Shown one piece after another: positions 41,844 through 51,275 of a stretch of DNA of 51,385 nt. Origin of the DNA: Caldilineales bacterium. Lineage in GTDB: Bacteria; Chloroflexota; Anaerolineae; J102. The first letter of the stretch is position 1, and the number at the start of each line of letters is the position of its first letter. The notes below the pieces were generated by a model. The model worked only from the letters and a program-made list of their open reading frames with translations. It ran no database searches and had not been told where the DNA came from. The translations under genes were made by a program, and so were the position numbers. Location: the NCBI GenBank assembly GCA_019695115.1, contig JAIBAP010000042.1, positions 1 to 51,385 on the forward strand, given 5' to 3'.

Positions 41844-42878
41844 ATGACCGCATCCTCGCAACGTCTTATTCGCATCTGGTTGTACACCCTCTGCTTTTTG
41901 ATCGCCGCCATGGTCGTGGTTGGCGGTTTCGTTCGCCTCAGCCGCGCCGGGCTTTCGATTGTGGAATGGAACGTTCTCACCGGCGTCGTCCCCCCCATCG
42001 GCGCGCAGGCCTGGCAGGCGGAATTTGCCAAATATCAGCAGTCGCCTGAGTTTCAGCAGGTCAACAGCGCCATGACGCTGGCCGGTTACCGGCGCATCTT
42101 CTTGATCGAATGGGCGCACCGGCTCATCGCCCGGCTGGTGGGGTTGGTGGTGTTCGTCCCCCTGCTGGTTTTCCTCTTGCGCCAGACGGTTCCCTGGCGA
42201 AAATCCGGCATCTACCTTCTCATTCTGTTTCTGTTCGGCTTCCAGGGCTTCTTGGGCTGGATCATGGTTGCCAGCGGCTTGATCGACCACCCCCACGTCA
42301 GCCATTATCGCCTCACCATCCATCTGCTCACGGCCCTGAGCCTGTTGGCGATCTGCCTGTGGCAGGCGTTGAACCTGACCCCGCGCTTCGCCGCCGTGCG
42401 CCGGCTGCCGGCCATCCCCGGTCAGCGCGGCCTGGCTGTGTTCTTGCTGGTTGTGGTCATCCTCCAGGTCGCTTATGGCGGTCTGGTGGCCGGACTCAAG
42501 GCCGGACACGCCTCGAACACCTGGCCGACGATGTTCGGCTCTCTGCTCCCGCCCGGTCTGCTGTCGGCGATCACCCCCTGGTGGCAGAACCTGGTCGAGA
42601 CGGCGGCCACCGTCCAATTCATCCATCGCTGGTTCGCCTTCGTCGTCCTGCTGGTGGCTGGCGCCGTCTACTACCGGGCGCGCAAGACCGGCGACGCCGG
42701 CGCCGTGCAGGGCGGGGCGTTGGCCCTGATCGGCATCGTGGGGCTACAGATCCTGTGGGGGATTGGCGTCGTCATCTTCGGTGTGCCGCTTTGGCTGGCG
42801 CTCTTGCACCAGGCCACGGCCGTGCTTCTGTTCGCCACGACCATCTTCCTGAATCATCAACTCTGGCGAGGCGGCTGA
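41844..42878 (+). CDS. ctaA: heme A synthase, COX15/CtaA-like
   Basis: 344-residue membrane protein with about eight helices that converts heme O to heme A. Key parts: GGFVRLSRAGLSIVEWNVLTG split around the conserved Glu, EWAHRLIARLVG (heme His), SHYRLTIHLL, the second-half VQFIHRWFAFVV and LALLHQATAV (heme His pair). The Ser-containing GLS loop with EWN follows the COX15 type. ATG at 41844 follows AGGAG. Sits just before nosZ; heme A implies an aa3-type oxidase elsewhere in the genome. Confidence 0.93.
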   Translation: MTASSQRLIRIWLYTLCFLIAAMVVVGGFVRLSRAGLSIVEWNVLTGVVPPIGAQAWQAEFAKYQQSPEFQQVNSAMTLAGYRRIFLIEWAHRLIARLVGLVVFVPLLVFLLRQTVPWRKSGIYLLILFLFGFQGFLGWIMVASGLIDHPHVSHYRLTIHLLTALSLLAICLWQALNLTPRFAAVRRLPAIPGQRGLAVFLLVVVILQVAYGGLVAGLKAGHASNTWPTMFGSLLPPGLLSAITPWWQNLVETAATVQFIHRWFAFVVLLVAGAVYYRARKTGDAGAVQGGALALIGIVGLQILWGIGVVIFGVPLWLALLHQATAVLLFATTIFLNHQLWRGG

Positions 42879-42926
42879 GAGACGGGGTTGGGGAGGGCGG
42901 TGGGCGCCCAAAAAAAGCCAGATCGA

Positions 42927-42985
42927 GGGGCGGCGATGTGATAAAAGTCATATCGCCGCCCCTGATATTGTGCTAAGCTGCACAA
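42927..42985 (+). promoter_or_regulatory. tandem dyads upstream of nosZ
   Basis: Dyad 1 (42927-42962): arms GGGGCGGCGATGTGA and its complement with one wobble, 6-base loop; this could be a hairpin ending the ctaA transcript (no T-run) or an operator. Dyad 2 (42968-42985): TTGTGC-N6-GCACAA, the size and spacing of a CRP/FNR-family site (5-6-5 around TGTGC/GCACA). The nosZ ATG is 85 bp further, with GGAGG eight bases before it. Confidence 0.55.
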
Positions 42986-43069
42986 ACAAAGACCGGAGGC
43001 TGCAAGGCGGCCGGCGCTAGTCCCTGTTTTGTTCTACTCTCCCATCTCACAACCTCGGAGGCAACACCC

Positions 43070-45046
<1,977 letters not shown>

Positions 45047-45085
45047 GCCTCCATCTTCAACCCACCCCACCACCCCGTTTCTCCA

Positions 45086-45129
45086 CCTGACAGGCCCGGT
45101 GGCTTGCCGCCGGCCTGTCAGGTTTTCTT
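45086..45129 (+). terminator. rho-independent terminator after nosZ
   Basis: Perfect 11-bp outer arms (CCTGACAGGCC at 45086-45096 and its complement ending 45122) with inner pairing GGTGGC/GCCGCC, followed by TTTTCTT. It separates nosZ from the nosB-like gene, so downstream genes would be made at lower levels or depend on read-through. Confidence 0.88.
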
Positions 45130-45152
45130 ACCTTTTTCAGAGGTGAGCAACT

Positions 45153-45809
45153 ATGACCAATATCGACCGAGTCATCGGTCCTCGCATCCCTGCCGAGGAA
45201 ATGAGAACCCGCGGCGGGCGCTACATCTTGCCCACGGCGCTGTTCCTGGTCGCGACCGTCCTGCTGCTGATCTCCATCTTCCTCCCCTACTGGCAACTCA
45301 CGCTCCACGCCCCGCAATATCCCGAGGGGCTGACCGTCACCTCCTATCTCAACCAGATGTCCGGCGACGTGCACGAGATCGATGGTTTGAACCACTATAT
45401 CGGTATGCGCCCCCTGGGCGAGGCGGCGGTGTTCGAACGCTCGGTCTCGATCATCGGTGTGATCGTGCTGATCCTGCTCGTGTTGGCGGCTGTCTTCGTC
45501 CACAACCGTTGGGCGGCGCTGCTGGCCCTGCCGGCGCTGCTGTTCCCGGCCATCTTCCTGGCCGACCTGCAGTTCTGGCTGGCGAATTTCGGCCAGCATC
45601 TCGACCCCAAGGCTCCCCTTTCCAGCAGCATCAAACCCTTCATCCCGCCGGCTTTGGGCGAAGGACACATCGCTCAATTCAGCACTACCGCCGTGCCTGC
45701 CATCGGTCTGTGGCTGGCGATCCTGGCCTCGGCCCTGATCCTGGTGGGTCTCTACTTCCACCGCCGCGCCTACAAGCCGTTGGTCGAAGCGCAGTTGGCC
45801 GAGGCCTAG
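45153..45809 (+). CDS. NosB-like membrane protein
   Basis: 218 residues with four predicted membrane helices (about 27-47, 98-118, 121-143, 184-208). The gene lies directly after nosZ and before nosD, the place of nosB in clade II clusters, and the protein is of similar type. Function unknown even in studied organisms; presumed to help NosZ maturation or electron supply. The loop between helices 1 and 2 (GDVHEIDGLNHYIGMR) contains two His residues. Start follows AGGTG. Confidence 0.75.
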   Translation: MTNIDRVIGPRIPAEEMRTRGGRYILPTALFLVATVLLLISIFLPYWQLTLHAPQYPEGLTVTSYLNQMSGDVHEIDGLNHYIGMRPLGEAAVFERSVSIIGVIVLILLVLAAVFVHNRWAALLALPALLFPAIFLADLQFWLANFGQHLDPKAPLSSSIKPFIPPALGEGHIAQFSTTAVPAIGLWLAILASALILVGLYFHRRAYKPLVEAQLAEA

Positions 45810-45826
45810 CCAGCTGGCGGCCTGCG

Positions 45827-47197
45827 ATGAAAGCCTTCGTCCCCTTCTTGGCCCTGGTCGTCTTCCTGGTTGCCGCCCTGGCGCCGGCTTCGGCTCAGCA
45901 ACCTGGCTTCGACCTGGCCGCCGCCCTGGCCGCTGCCCAACCAGGCGAGACCGTCACCGTTCCGGCAGGCGTCTATCCCGGCCCGCTTGTCATTGGCCGC
46001 TCGCTGAAGCTGGTCGGCGAGGGCCGGCCGGTCATCCAGGGTGACGGCCGGGGCAATGTGGTGGCGATCACCGCCCCTGATGTCACCTTCGATGGTTTTG
46101 TGGTGCGTGGCAGCGGCGACTCCATCGACCGCGAGGACGCCGGCATCCTTGTCAAGGCTCCGCGTGCGATCATCGCCGACAACCGACTTGAGGATGTGCT
46201 CTTCGGCATCTATTTGCAGGAAGCGCCCGAGAGCACCATCCGTGCGAATACCGTGCTGGCCAAGGATCTGCCGATCTCGCGGCGCGGGGATGGCATCAAA
46301 ATCTGGTATAGCCACAACAGCTTGATCGAAGGGAATCACGTGCAGGGCAGCCGCGACATTCTTTTCTGGTTCTCGCCCGACAGCATCATCCGCAACAACG
46401 TCGTCGAAGATGGCCGCTACGGCATGCACTTTATGCAGACCAGCCAGCAGATGATCGAGAACAATGTCCTGCGGGGCAATGCCGTGGGCATCTATTTGAT
46501 GTACGGCAAGGGTTTCACCTTGCGTCGCAACCTCCTGCAAGACAATCACGGGCCGAGCGGCTACGGCCTGGGATTGAAGGATGTGGATGATGTCGTGGTC
46601 GAGGGCAACCGCATGATTAGCAATCGATTGGGGGTTTATGTCGACAATTCGCCTGTCAGCAGCGATGCCTTCGTCCGCTTCGAGAACAATCTTTTTGCCT
46701 ACAACGAGATCGGCGCCAATCTGCTGCCGCTGGTGCAGCGCAATACCTACACCCAGAACATCTTCCAGGACAACGGCGAGCAGATCGCCATCCAGGGCGG
46801 CGGCGAATTGGTCGGCAACCAGTGGTCGGACGAGAGCGGTCTCGGCAATTATTGGAGTGACTACGCCGGCTTCGACGCTGATGGCGACCGGGTGGGCGAC
46901 ATCCCCTACAAATCCATCAGTCTGTACGAGAACCTGATGGCGCTCTATCCTGAATTGCGACTTTTCCAGCTTAGCCCCGCCGCCGATGCCCTCGATTTCG
47001 CCGCCACCGCCTTTCCGCTCTTCCAGCCGCGGGCCAAGATGAGCGATGAGCGACCGTTGATGGCGCCGCCCGCCCTCCCCCTTGTCCCTGGCCTCAGCCG
47101 CCCGCCCTTCCTGGGTAATGCCCTGGCGGCGTTTGCCATGCTGTTCCTGGCCGGCCTGATCCTCCTCGCGGCCACCCGCTCCCATCGTCTCTCATGA
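45827..47197 (+). CDS. nosD: NosD copper-site maturation protein
   Basis: 456 residues. Signal peptide with ASAQ cleavage site (about 1-23), then a right-handed beta-helix built of N-x-(V/I)-type turns (GNHVQG, NNVVEDG, NNVLRGNAVGIYLMYG, GNRMISNRLG), ending in GNYWSDYAGFD...GDIPY, the NosD signature, and one C-terminal membrane helix (about 430-452). With NosFY it is needed to build the CuZ sulfide centre of NosZ. The end overlaps the nosF start (ATGA). Confidence 0.95.
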   Translation: MKAFVPFLALVVFLVAALAPASAQQPGFDLAAALAAAQPGETVTVPAGVYPGPLVIGRSLKLVGEGRPVIQGDGRGNVVAITAPDVTFDGFVVRGSGDSIDREDAGILVKAPRAIIADNRLEDVLFGIYLQEAPESTIRANTVLAKDLPISRRGDGIKIWYSHNSLIEGNHVQGSRDILFWFSPDSIIRNNVVEDGRYGMHFMQTSQQMIENNVLRGNAVGIYLMYGKGFTLRRNLLQDNHGPSGYGLGLKDVDDVVVEGNRMISNRLGVYVDNSPVSSDAFVRFENNLFAYNEIGANLLPLVQRNTYTQNIFQDNGEQIAIQGGGELVGNQWSDESGLGNYWSDYAGFDADGDRVGDIPYKSISLYENLMALYPELRLFQLSPAADALDFAATAFPLFQPRAKMSDERPLMAPPALPLVPGLSRPPFLGNALAAFAMLFLAGLILLAATRSHRLS

Positions 47198-48045
47198 TCC
47201 AATTCACCGATCTCACGAAACGCTTTGGCGCTTTCACTGCCGTCGATGCCCTCAGCTTCAGCGTGCCCGAACGCACGGCCGTCGCGCTGTGGGGGCCGAA
47301 TGGCGCCGGCAAAACCACGATCATCAAGTGCCTGTTGGGGCTGCTTTCGTATTCTGGTCGCATCGAAGTGGCCGGTTTGGATGCCCATCGCCAGGGCCGC
47401 TTGGTGCGCCGTTCGTTGGGCTATGTGCCCCAGGAACTGGCCTTCTACCCCGACTTGAGCACCCTTGACACCGCCTTGTTCTACTCCCGACTCAAACGCG
47501 TCCCGGCGGCGCGGGCCGCTGAGGTGTTGGCGCAGGTAGGCCTGGCCGAGCACACCGCCAAACCGGTGCGGGCGCTTTCGGGCGGGATGAAGCAGCGGCT
47601 GGCCCTGGGCCTGGCCCTGCTGGCTGACCCGCCCCTGCTGGTACTGGACGAGCCGACCTCCAGTCTGGACACCTCGGCCCGGCATCAGTTCCTCAACCTG
47701 CTGCTCGATGTCAAGGCCGCTGGCAAGACCATCCTCTTCACCTCGCACCGGCTGGAGGAGGTCGAGTCGTTGGGCGATGAGGTGCTGGTGCTGGAGGCGG
47801 GCCGACTGCGGCTCACCTGCCGGGCGGCCGAGCTTTCGCGTTGCCTGGGGCTGCGCACACAGGTGCGCTTGTTCGTGCCGCCCGAAGCAATGGACGCCGC
47901 CCTTGTGGCGTTGCAGGCGGATGGCCTCAGCGCCCACAAAAACGGCGCCGGCCTTCTGGTCGATGTCCTGCCCGACGAAAAAGCCCGCCCCATCCATGTC
48001 CTCAGCCAGGCCGCCATTCGCGTCGATGACTTCGAGCTGGAATAG
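47194..48045 (+). CDS. nosF: NosF ABC ATPase
   Basis: 283-residue cytoplasmic ATPase of the NosDFY complex. Walker [14 protein letters not shown]-loop [14 protein letters not shown], signature [16 protein letters not shown], Walker [13 protein letters not shown] and H-loop FTSHR. ATG overlaps the nosD stop by four bases. The C-terminal region past 210 is the usual small extra domain. Drives NosD-dependent copper-sulfide assembly through the NosY permease. Confidence 0.95.
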   Translation: MIQFTDLTKRFGAFTAVDALSFSVPERTAVALWGPNGAGKTTIIKCLLGLLSYSGRIEVAGLDAHRQGRLVRRSLGYVPQELAFYPDLSTLDTALFYSRLKRVPAARAAEVLAQVGLAEHTAKPVRALSGGMKQRLALGLALLADPPLLVLDEPTSSLDTSARHQFLNLLLDVKAAGKTILFTSHRLEEVESLGDEVLVLEAGRLRLTCRAAELSRCLGLRTQVRLFVPPEAMDAALVALQADGLSAHKNGAGLLVDVLPDEKARPIHVLSQAAIRVDDFELE

Positions 48046-48051
48046 AAGCAT

Positions 48052-48072
48052 TGCGGATTGCGGATTGTGAAA
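48052..48072 (+). repeat. short heptad array after nosF
   Basis: ATTGCGG, ATTGCGG, ATTGTG directly after the nosF stop (48045); a short member of the heptad-type arrays, without the CGTG core. It lies in the 41-bp gap before nosY. Confidence 0.6.
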
Positions 48073-48086
48073 CCCACCCCCCGCCC

Positions 48087-48926
48087 ATGAACCTCGACCT
48101 CACTTCCATCTGGACGCTGGCGCAAAAGGAACTGCGCGACGCCCTCCGCAACCGCTGGTTTCTGCTCTACACCATTGCTTTCGTCGTCCTCTCGCTGGCC
48201 TTCGCCTACCTCTCGCTGGCGGGCGCCGGCATCGCCGGCCTGGCCGGGTTTGGCCGCACCGCCGCCAGCCTGATCAACCTCGTCCTGCTGATCGTGCCCT
48301 TGATGGCGCTAACGGTGGGCGCGCAGAGCCTGGCCGGCGAACAGGAGCGCGGCACGCTCAGTTATTTGCTCGCCCAGCCGGTTGGCCGGGTCGAGGTCTT
48401 CCTGGGCAAGTACCTGGGGCTTTCGCTCGGCCTGTTGGCCTCGCTGGCGCTGGGGTTCGGCATCTCTGGCCTGGTGATGGCGTTTAGTGGCAACGGCGCC
48501 AACGACCCTGGCGTCTATGCCCGGCTGGTGGTGCTGGCCTTTCTGCTCAGCCTGACCATGCTCAGTGTAGGGCTGCTGATTTCAGCCTTCACCCGCCGCG
48601 CCAGCGTGGCCATCGGCATCGGGCTGTTTCTCTGGCTCGTCTTCGTCTTCCTGGGTGACCTGGGCATGATGGGCACCGCCATCGTCTTGCGTCTGCCCGT
48701 CGAGTCGTTGTTTTGGCTCTCGCTCAGCAACCCCCTGCAGGTCTTCAAGATGGCCGCCATCCTCGACATCCACACCACACTCGATGTGCTGGGCCCGGCC
48801 GGCATCTATGCCAGCCAGGAATTCGGCGACAGCCTCCTGGCCATCTTCCTCGTTGCCCTTGTCGCCTGGGCCGTGGCGCCGGCCCTGGGCGCTTTTGCCC
48901 GTTTTGCCACCAAATCCGATTGGTAG
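48087..48926 (+). CDS. nosY: NosY membrane permease
   Basis: 279-residue permease of the NosDFY complex with six helices. Cytoplasmic N-terminus IWTLAQKELRDALRNRWFLL, SLAGEQERGTLSYLLAQPVGR (coupling region, the EQERGTL motif typical of ABC-2 permeases) and FLWLVFVFLGD. Follows nosF after a short heptad repeat. No ribosome binding site is evident near the ATG. A heptad hairpin begins 7 bp after its stop. Confidence 0.93.
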   Translation: MNLDLTSIWTLAQKELRDALRNRWFLLYTIAFVVLSLAFAYLSLAGAGIAGLAGFGRTAASLINLVLLIVPLMALTVGAQSLAGEQERGTLSYLLAQPVGRVEVFLGKYLGLSLGLLASLALGFGISGLVMAFSGNGANDPGVYARLVVLAFLLSLTMLSVGLLISAFTRRASVAIGIGLFLWLVFVFLGDLGMMGTAIVLRLPVESLFWLSLSNPLQVFKMAAILDIHTTLDVLGPAGIYASQEFGDSLLAIFLVALVAWAVAPALGAFARFATKSDW

Positions 48927-48933
48927 GGGCGAT

Positions 48934-48981
48934 GTTGCGTGTTGCGTGGCGGCGAAAAATACGCACCACGCAACACGCAAC
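48934..48981 (+). repeat. heptad hairpin between nosY and nosL
   Basis: GTTGCGTGTTGCGTGG (48934-48949) and its exact complement (48966-48981), a 16-bp perfect stem with a 16-base loop. Extra heptads (CACGAAATACGCACCACGCA) continue to about 49001, close to the nosL ATG. In the nos transcript it would form a stable hairpin without a U-tract. Confidence 0.9.
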
Positions 48982-49007
48982 ACGAAATACGCACCACGCA
49001 ATAACCC

Positions 49008-49469
49008 ATGAAACACGCCCTCTTCGTCCTCCTCATCGCTCTCCTGCTAGCAGGCTGCGCCCGCGGCCAACGCCAGCCGCAGCCGCCCGACATCCACTAC
49101 GGCGAGGATATCTGCGTCGAATGCAATATGATCATCAGCGACGCCCGTTTTGCCGCCGGCTACGCCCACGAAATCAGCCCTGGCCGCTACGAGAGCCTGC
49201 CCTTCGACGACATCGGCGACATGCTCGTCCATAGCCTCAAGCATCCCGAGCACAAGATCGCCTTTTGGTATGTGAACGACTACACCACCAAAACCTGGCT
49301 GGACGCTTCCCAGGCTTTCTTCGTCGTCAGCCCGGATCTGCAAACGCCGATGGGCTTCGGCATCGCCGCCCACGCCACCGCTGAGGCGGCCGCAGCCCAG
49401 GCCGCCGAATTGAACGGCGAGGTATTGACCTGGGAAGAATTGCGGGCCAAATTCAAACCGGAGATGTGA
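49008..49469 (+). CDS. nosL: NosL copper-binding lipoprotein
   Basis: 153 residues. Signal and lipobox LIALLLAGCARG (Cys at 17), then the copper motif CVECNMII (C36, C39, M41), DARFAAGYAHEI, FDDIGDMLVHS and YTTKTWLDASQAFFV. NosL delivers Cu(I) to NosZ. No ribosome binding site is visible; the heptad array lies directly upstream. Last nos gene; nosR and nosX are absent, as is usual for clade II clusters. Confidence 0.95.
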   Translation: MKHALFVLLIALLLAGCARGQRQPQPPDIHYGEDICVECNMIISDARFAAGYAHEISPGRYESLPFDDIGDMLVHSLKHPEHKIAFWYVNDYTTKTWLDASQAFFVVSPDLQTPMGFGIAAHATAEAAAAQAAELNGEVLTWEELRAKFKPEM

Positions 49470-49472
49470 GCC

Positions 49473-50240
49473 GTGCACATCCTGGCCGTCTATTCGGGGG
49501 AGTATGGCCTGCGGCACATTGCCAACATCCGGGCGCATGCCCCGGCCGGTTGGGAGATCACTGTCTGGCAGGCGCCGCTGCTGCTGCCGCCGGTGATCGA
49601 CTACCCCGAAGACTATCTGCCCGCCTCGCTGCCGCCCTGTGACCTGCTGCTTTCCTTTGCCGAGCACCGGGGTGTGGCCGAACTTCTGCCTGACATCGCC
49701 CGCCTGACCGGGGCGCGGGCCGTCATCGCCGCCATCGACAACGAATCCTGGCTCCCGCGCGGGCTGGCGCGGCAACTGCGCGGCTGGCTGGCGGCAATGG
49801 ATGTGGCCTGCGCCACACCCAAGCCGCTCTGTTCCCTGACCCCCAGCCATTTCGGCCTGGCCCGTCGCGAACGCGTGGCCTACACCGACCCGTTCATCGC
49901 CGAATTCGCCCGCTACTTCGGCCAGCCAGAGCTGAAACTCGCGGTCGATCCCGCCTCGCGCACCATCATCGCCGCCGAAGTCGAGCGCGATGCTGTGTGT
50001 GGCTGCGCCCGGTTTGTGGCCGAGCGGCTGGTGGGAGTGGGGGCGGACGAGGCCGAACAGGAGGCCGGGATGCTGCACCATCACTTCCCTTGTCTGGCCA
50101 GTATGGGCATCGACCCCGACTTCGGCGACACCCTCATGCACGTCTCTGGCAACCTGCTGCGCGACCACGTCGCCGCCCAAGTGAAGCCCTATAAGCAGGT
50201 GGCCTACATTGCGCCCGGCCTGCGCAGCGATTCTCCCTGA
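49473..50240 (+). CDS. DUF166-domain protein
   Basis: 255 residues starting at GTG 49473, three bases after the nosL stop. The pattern ILAVYSGEYGLRHIANIRAH, LLLSFAEHRGVAELLPDIA, IAAIDNESWLPRGLARQL and CGCARFVAERLVG suggests DUF166, a family of uncertain function first described mainly in archaea. Several Cys (CDLLL, CATPKPLCS, CGCARF) could bind a metal. It may be co-transcribed with the nos genes, but nothing shows a role in N2O reduction. Confidence 0.72.
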   Translation: MHILAVYSGEYGLRHIANIRAHAPAGWEITVWQAPLLLPPVIDYPEDYLPASLPPCDLLLSFAEHRGVAELLPDIARLTGARAVIAAIDNESWLPRGLARQLRGWLAAMDVACATPKPLCSLTPSHFGLARRERVAYTDPFIAEFARYFGQPELKLAVDPASRTIIAAEVERDAVCGCARFVAERLVGVGADEAEQEAGMLHHHFPCLASMGIDPDFGDTLMHVSGNLLRDHVAAQVKPYKQVAYIAPGLRSDSP

Positions 50241-50803
50241 TGCATCCGATCCACCATCTCTGGGTTTCGACGGCGGCGGCGTGGGCGGTCTCGAAACGGC
50301 GCCGCTCCTTTCCCTGGCTGGCCTGGGCCGCCAGCCTGCTGGCCGATGCCGACCATCTGGCCTGGCACAGCGCCCGCACCGGCCGCCTCGATCCCTCGGC
50401 CGCCTATCGTTTCTTCCGTCAAGACCCCATCGACGGCCCGGAGTCCCGGCTGCTGCTGCATCGCGCCCCGGTCATCGGCCTGGGACTGCTGGCGGGGCGA
50501 TTCTGGCCCCCGGCCGGCGATCTGGCCCTCGGCCTGGCTTTCCATCGGGCGCTGGATGAATTGACCACGATCTGGCGATTGGGGCGTCGCGCCTACGACC
50601 GGCGGCTGGTGCAGCGATTGAAGATCATCGTCTTTGCCCGCGAGAACCACACCTGCCAGGGGTGCGGCGCCGCCGGCGTGTCGCTCGAACTCCACCATCG
50701 CCTCCCCGAGGCCCAGGGCGGCCCCAACCATCCCGACAACCTGCTGGCCCTCTGCCGGCCCTGCCACGACCGCGCCCACGGCCGGCCCGAACGACCGCAA
50801 TAA
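50240..50803 (+). CDS. membrane metal-hydrolase-like/HNH nuclease fusion
   Basis: 187 residues; start overlaps the DUF166 stop (TGATG). The N-terminal part (about 1-110) resembles YdjM-type metal-dependent hydrolases: HPIHHLWVSTAAAW, LLADADHLAWH, LLLHRAPVIGLGLLAG, LALGLAFHRALDE. The C-terminal part (about 125-182) is an HNH domain with two zinc CxxC pairs: TCQGCG, LELHHRLPEAQGGPNHPDNL, ALCRPCHDRAH. Such a join is unusual. Both halves look intact in their key residues; function unknown. Confidence 0.78.
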   Translation: MHPIHHLWVSTAAAWAVSKRRRSFPWLAWAASLLADADHLAWHSARTGRLDPSAAYRFFRQDPIDGPESRLLLHRAPVIGLGLLAGRFWPPAGDLALGLAFHRALDELTTIWRLGRRAYDRRLVQRLKIIVFARENHTCQGCGAAGVSLELHHRLPEAQGGPNHPDNLLALCRPCHDRAHGRPERPQ

Positions 50804-50807
50804 ACAA

Positions 50808-50841
50808 ACACCTGCCAGGTCTGAGCCGATCTGACAGGTGT
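50808..50841 (+). terminator. hairpin after the HNH gene
   Basis: ACACCTGCCAG pairs with CTGACAGGTGT (one G-U type mismatch) around a 12-base loop, just after the stop codon. No T-run follows (GAGGGGGGA), so termination is uncertain; the outer arm shares CCTGnCAGG with the nosZ terminator. Confidence 0.55.
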
Positions 50842-50855
50842 GAGGGGGGAACAGG

Positions 50856-50941
50856 CGGAGAGGGTGGGATTTGAACCCACGATCCCCGGAGGGATACGCG
50901 CTCTCCAGGCGCGCGCACTAGTCCAACTATGCGACCTCTCC
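50856..50941 (-). tRNA. tRNA-Ser (GGA)
   Basis: Minus-strand cloverleaf of 86 bases. Acceptor stem GGAGAGG/CCTCTCC, D-loop region CATAGTTGGACTAGTGC, anticodon stem-loop GCGCCTGGAGAGCGC with loop CTGGAGA (anticodon GGA), long variable arm, T-loop GGTTCAAATCC. The 3' CCA is not encoded. Serine type with a long variable arm. Confidence 0.95.
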
Positions 50942-50947
50942 ATTGGG

Positions 50948-51012
50948 AAGGAAGTAGACAAGTAGACAAGCTTGCCTTCGAGACTTGTCTACTTGTCTAC
51001 CTGTCTACCTGT
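50948..51012. repeat. octamer repeat with hairpin arms between tRNAs
   Basis: GTAGACAA units (50952-50970) are followed by the complement (CTTGTCTA, CCTGTCTA) at 50983-51012, so the region can fold on itself. Lies between the two serine tRNA genes. Related to 8803-8824. Confidence 0.8.
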
Positions 51013-51029
51013 TTCCTTGCGAAGCGAGG

Positions 51030-51118
51030 CGGAGAGGGTGGGATTCGAACCCACGAGGGCCTTTGGGACCCTACCCGTTTTCGAGACGGGCGCACTAGGC
51101 CGACTATGCGACCTCTCC
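51030..51118 (-). tRNA. tRNA-Ser (CGA)
   Basis: Minus-strand cloverleaf of 89 bases. Acceptor stem GGAGAGG/CCTCTCC, anticodon stem CCCGT/ACGGG with loop CTCGAAA (anticodon CGA), long variable arm (AGGGTCCCAAAGGCCCT) and T-loop GGTTCGAATCC. CCA is not encoded. Acceptor stem and T-arm are almost identical to the Ser-GGA gene 90 bp away. Confidence 0.95.
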
Positions 51119-51133
51119 GAACGCACAAGAAAG

Positions 51134-51205
51134 AGCGGGTGATCGGACTCGAACCGACGACATATAGCTTGGGAAGCTATCGTTCTACCGCTGAACTACA
51201 CCCGC
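51134..51205 (-). tRNA. tRNA-Gly (CCC)
   Basis: Minus-strand cloverleaf of 72 bases. Acceptor GCGGGTG/CACCCGC, D-arm TAGTTCAGCGGTAGAAC, anticodon stem ATAGC/GCTAT with loop TTCCCAA (anticodon CCC), T-arm GTCGGTTCGAGTCCGAT. CCA is not encoded. Confidence 0.94.
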
Positions 51206-51245
51206 AGTAGGTGCATTATATGCCAGGCCGTTCCTGGTCGTCAAT

Positions 51246-51275
51246 CTTTGACGCGGTGGCGGGTGAGCGTCAAAG
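51246..51275. repeat. inverted repeat near window end
   Basis: CTTTGACGC and GCGTCAAAG form 9-bp arms around a 12-base loop. It lies upstream of the tRNA-Gly gene on the minus strand; no gene is visible from 51206 to 51385, and the role is unclear. Confidence 0.5.

Noticed and set aside
45104-47197. Longer NosD starting before the nosB-like gene
   Set aside because: Upstream codons are out-of-frame reading of the nosB-like gene; the signal peptide begins at 45827.
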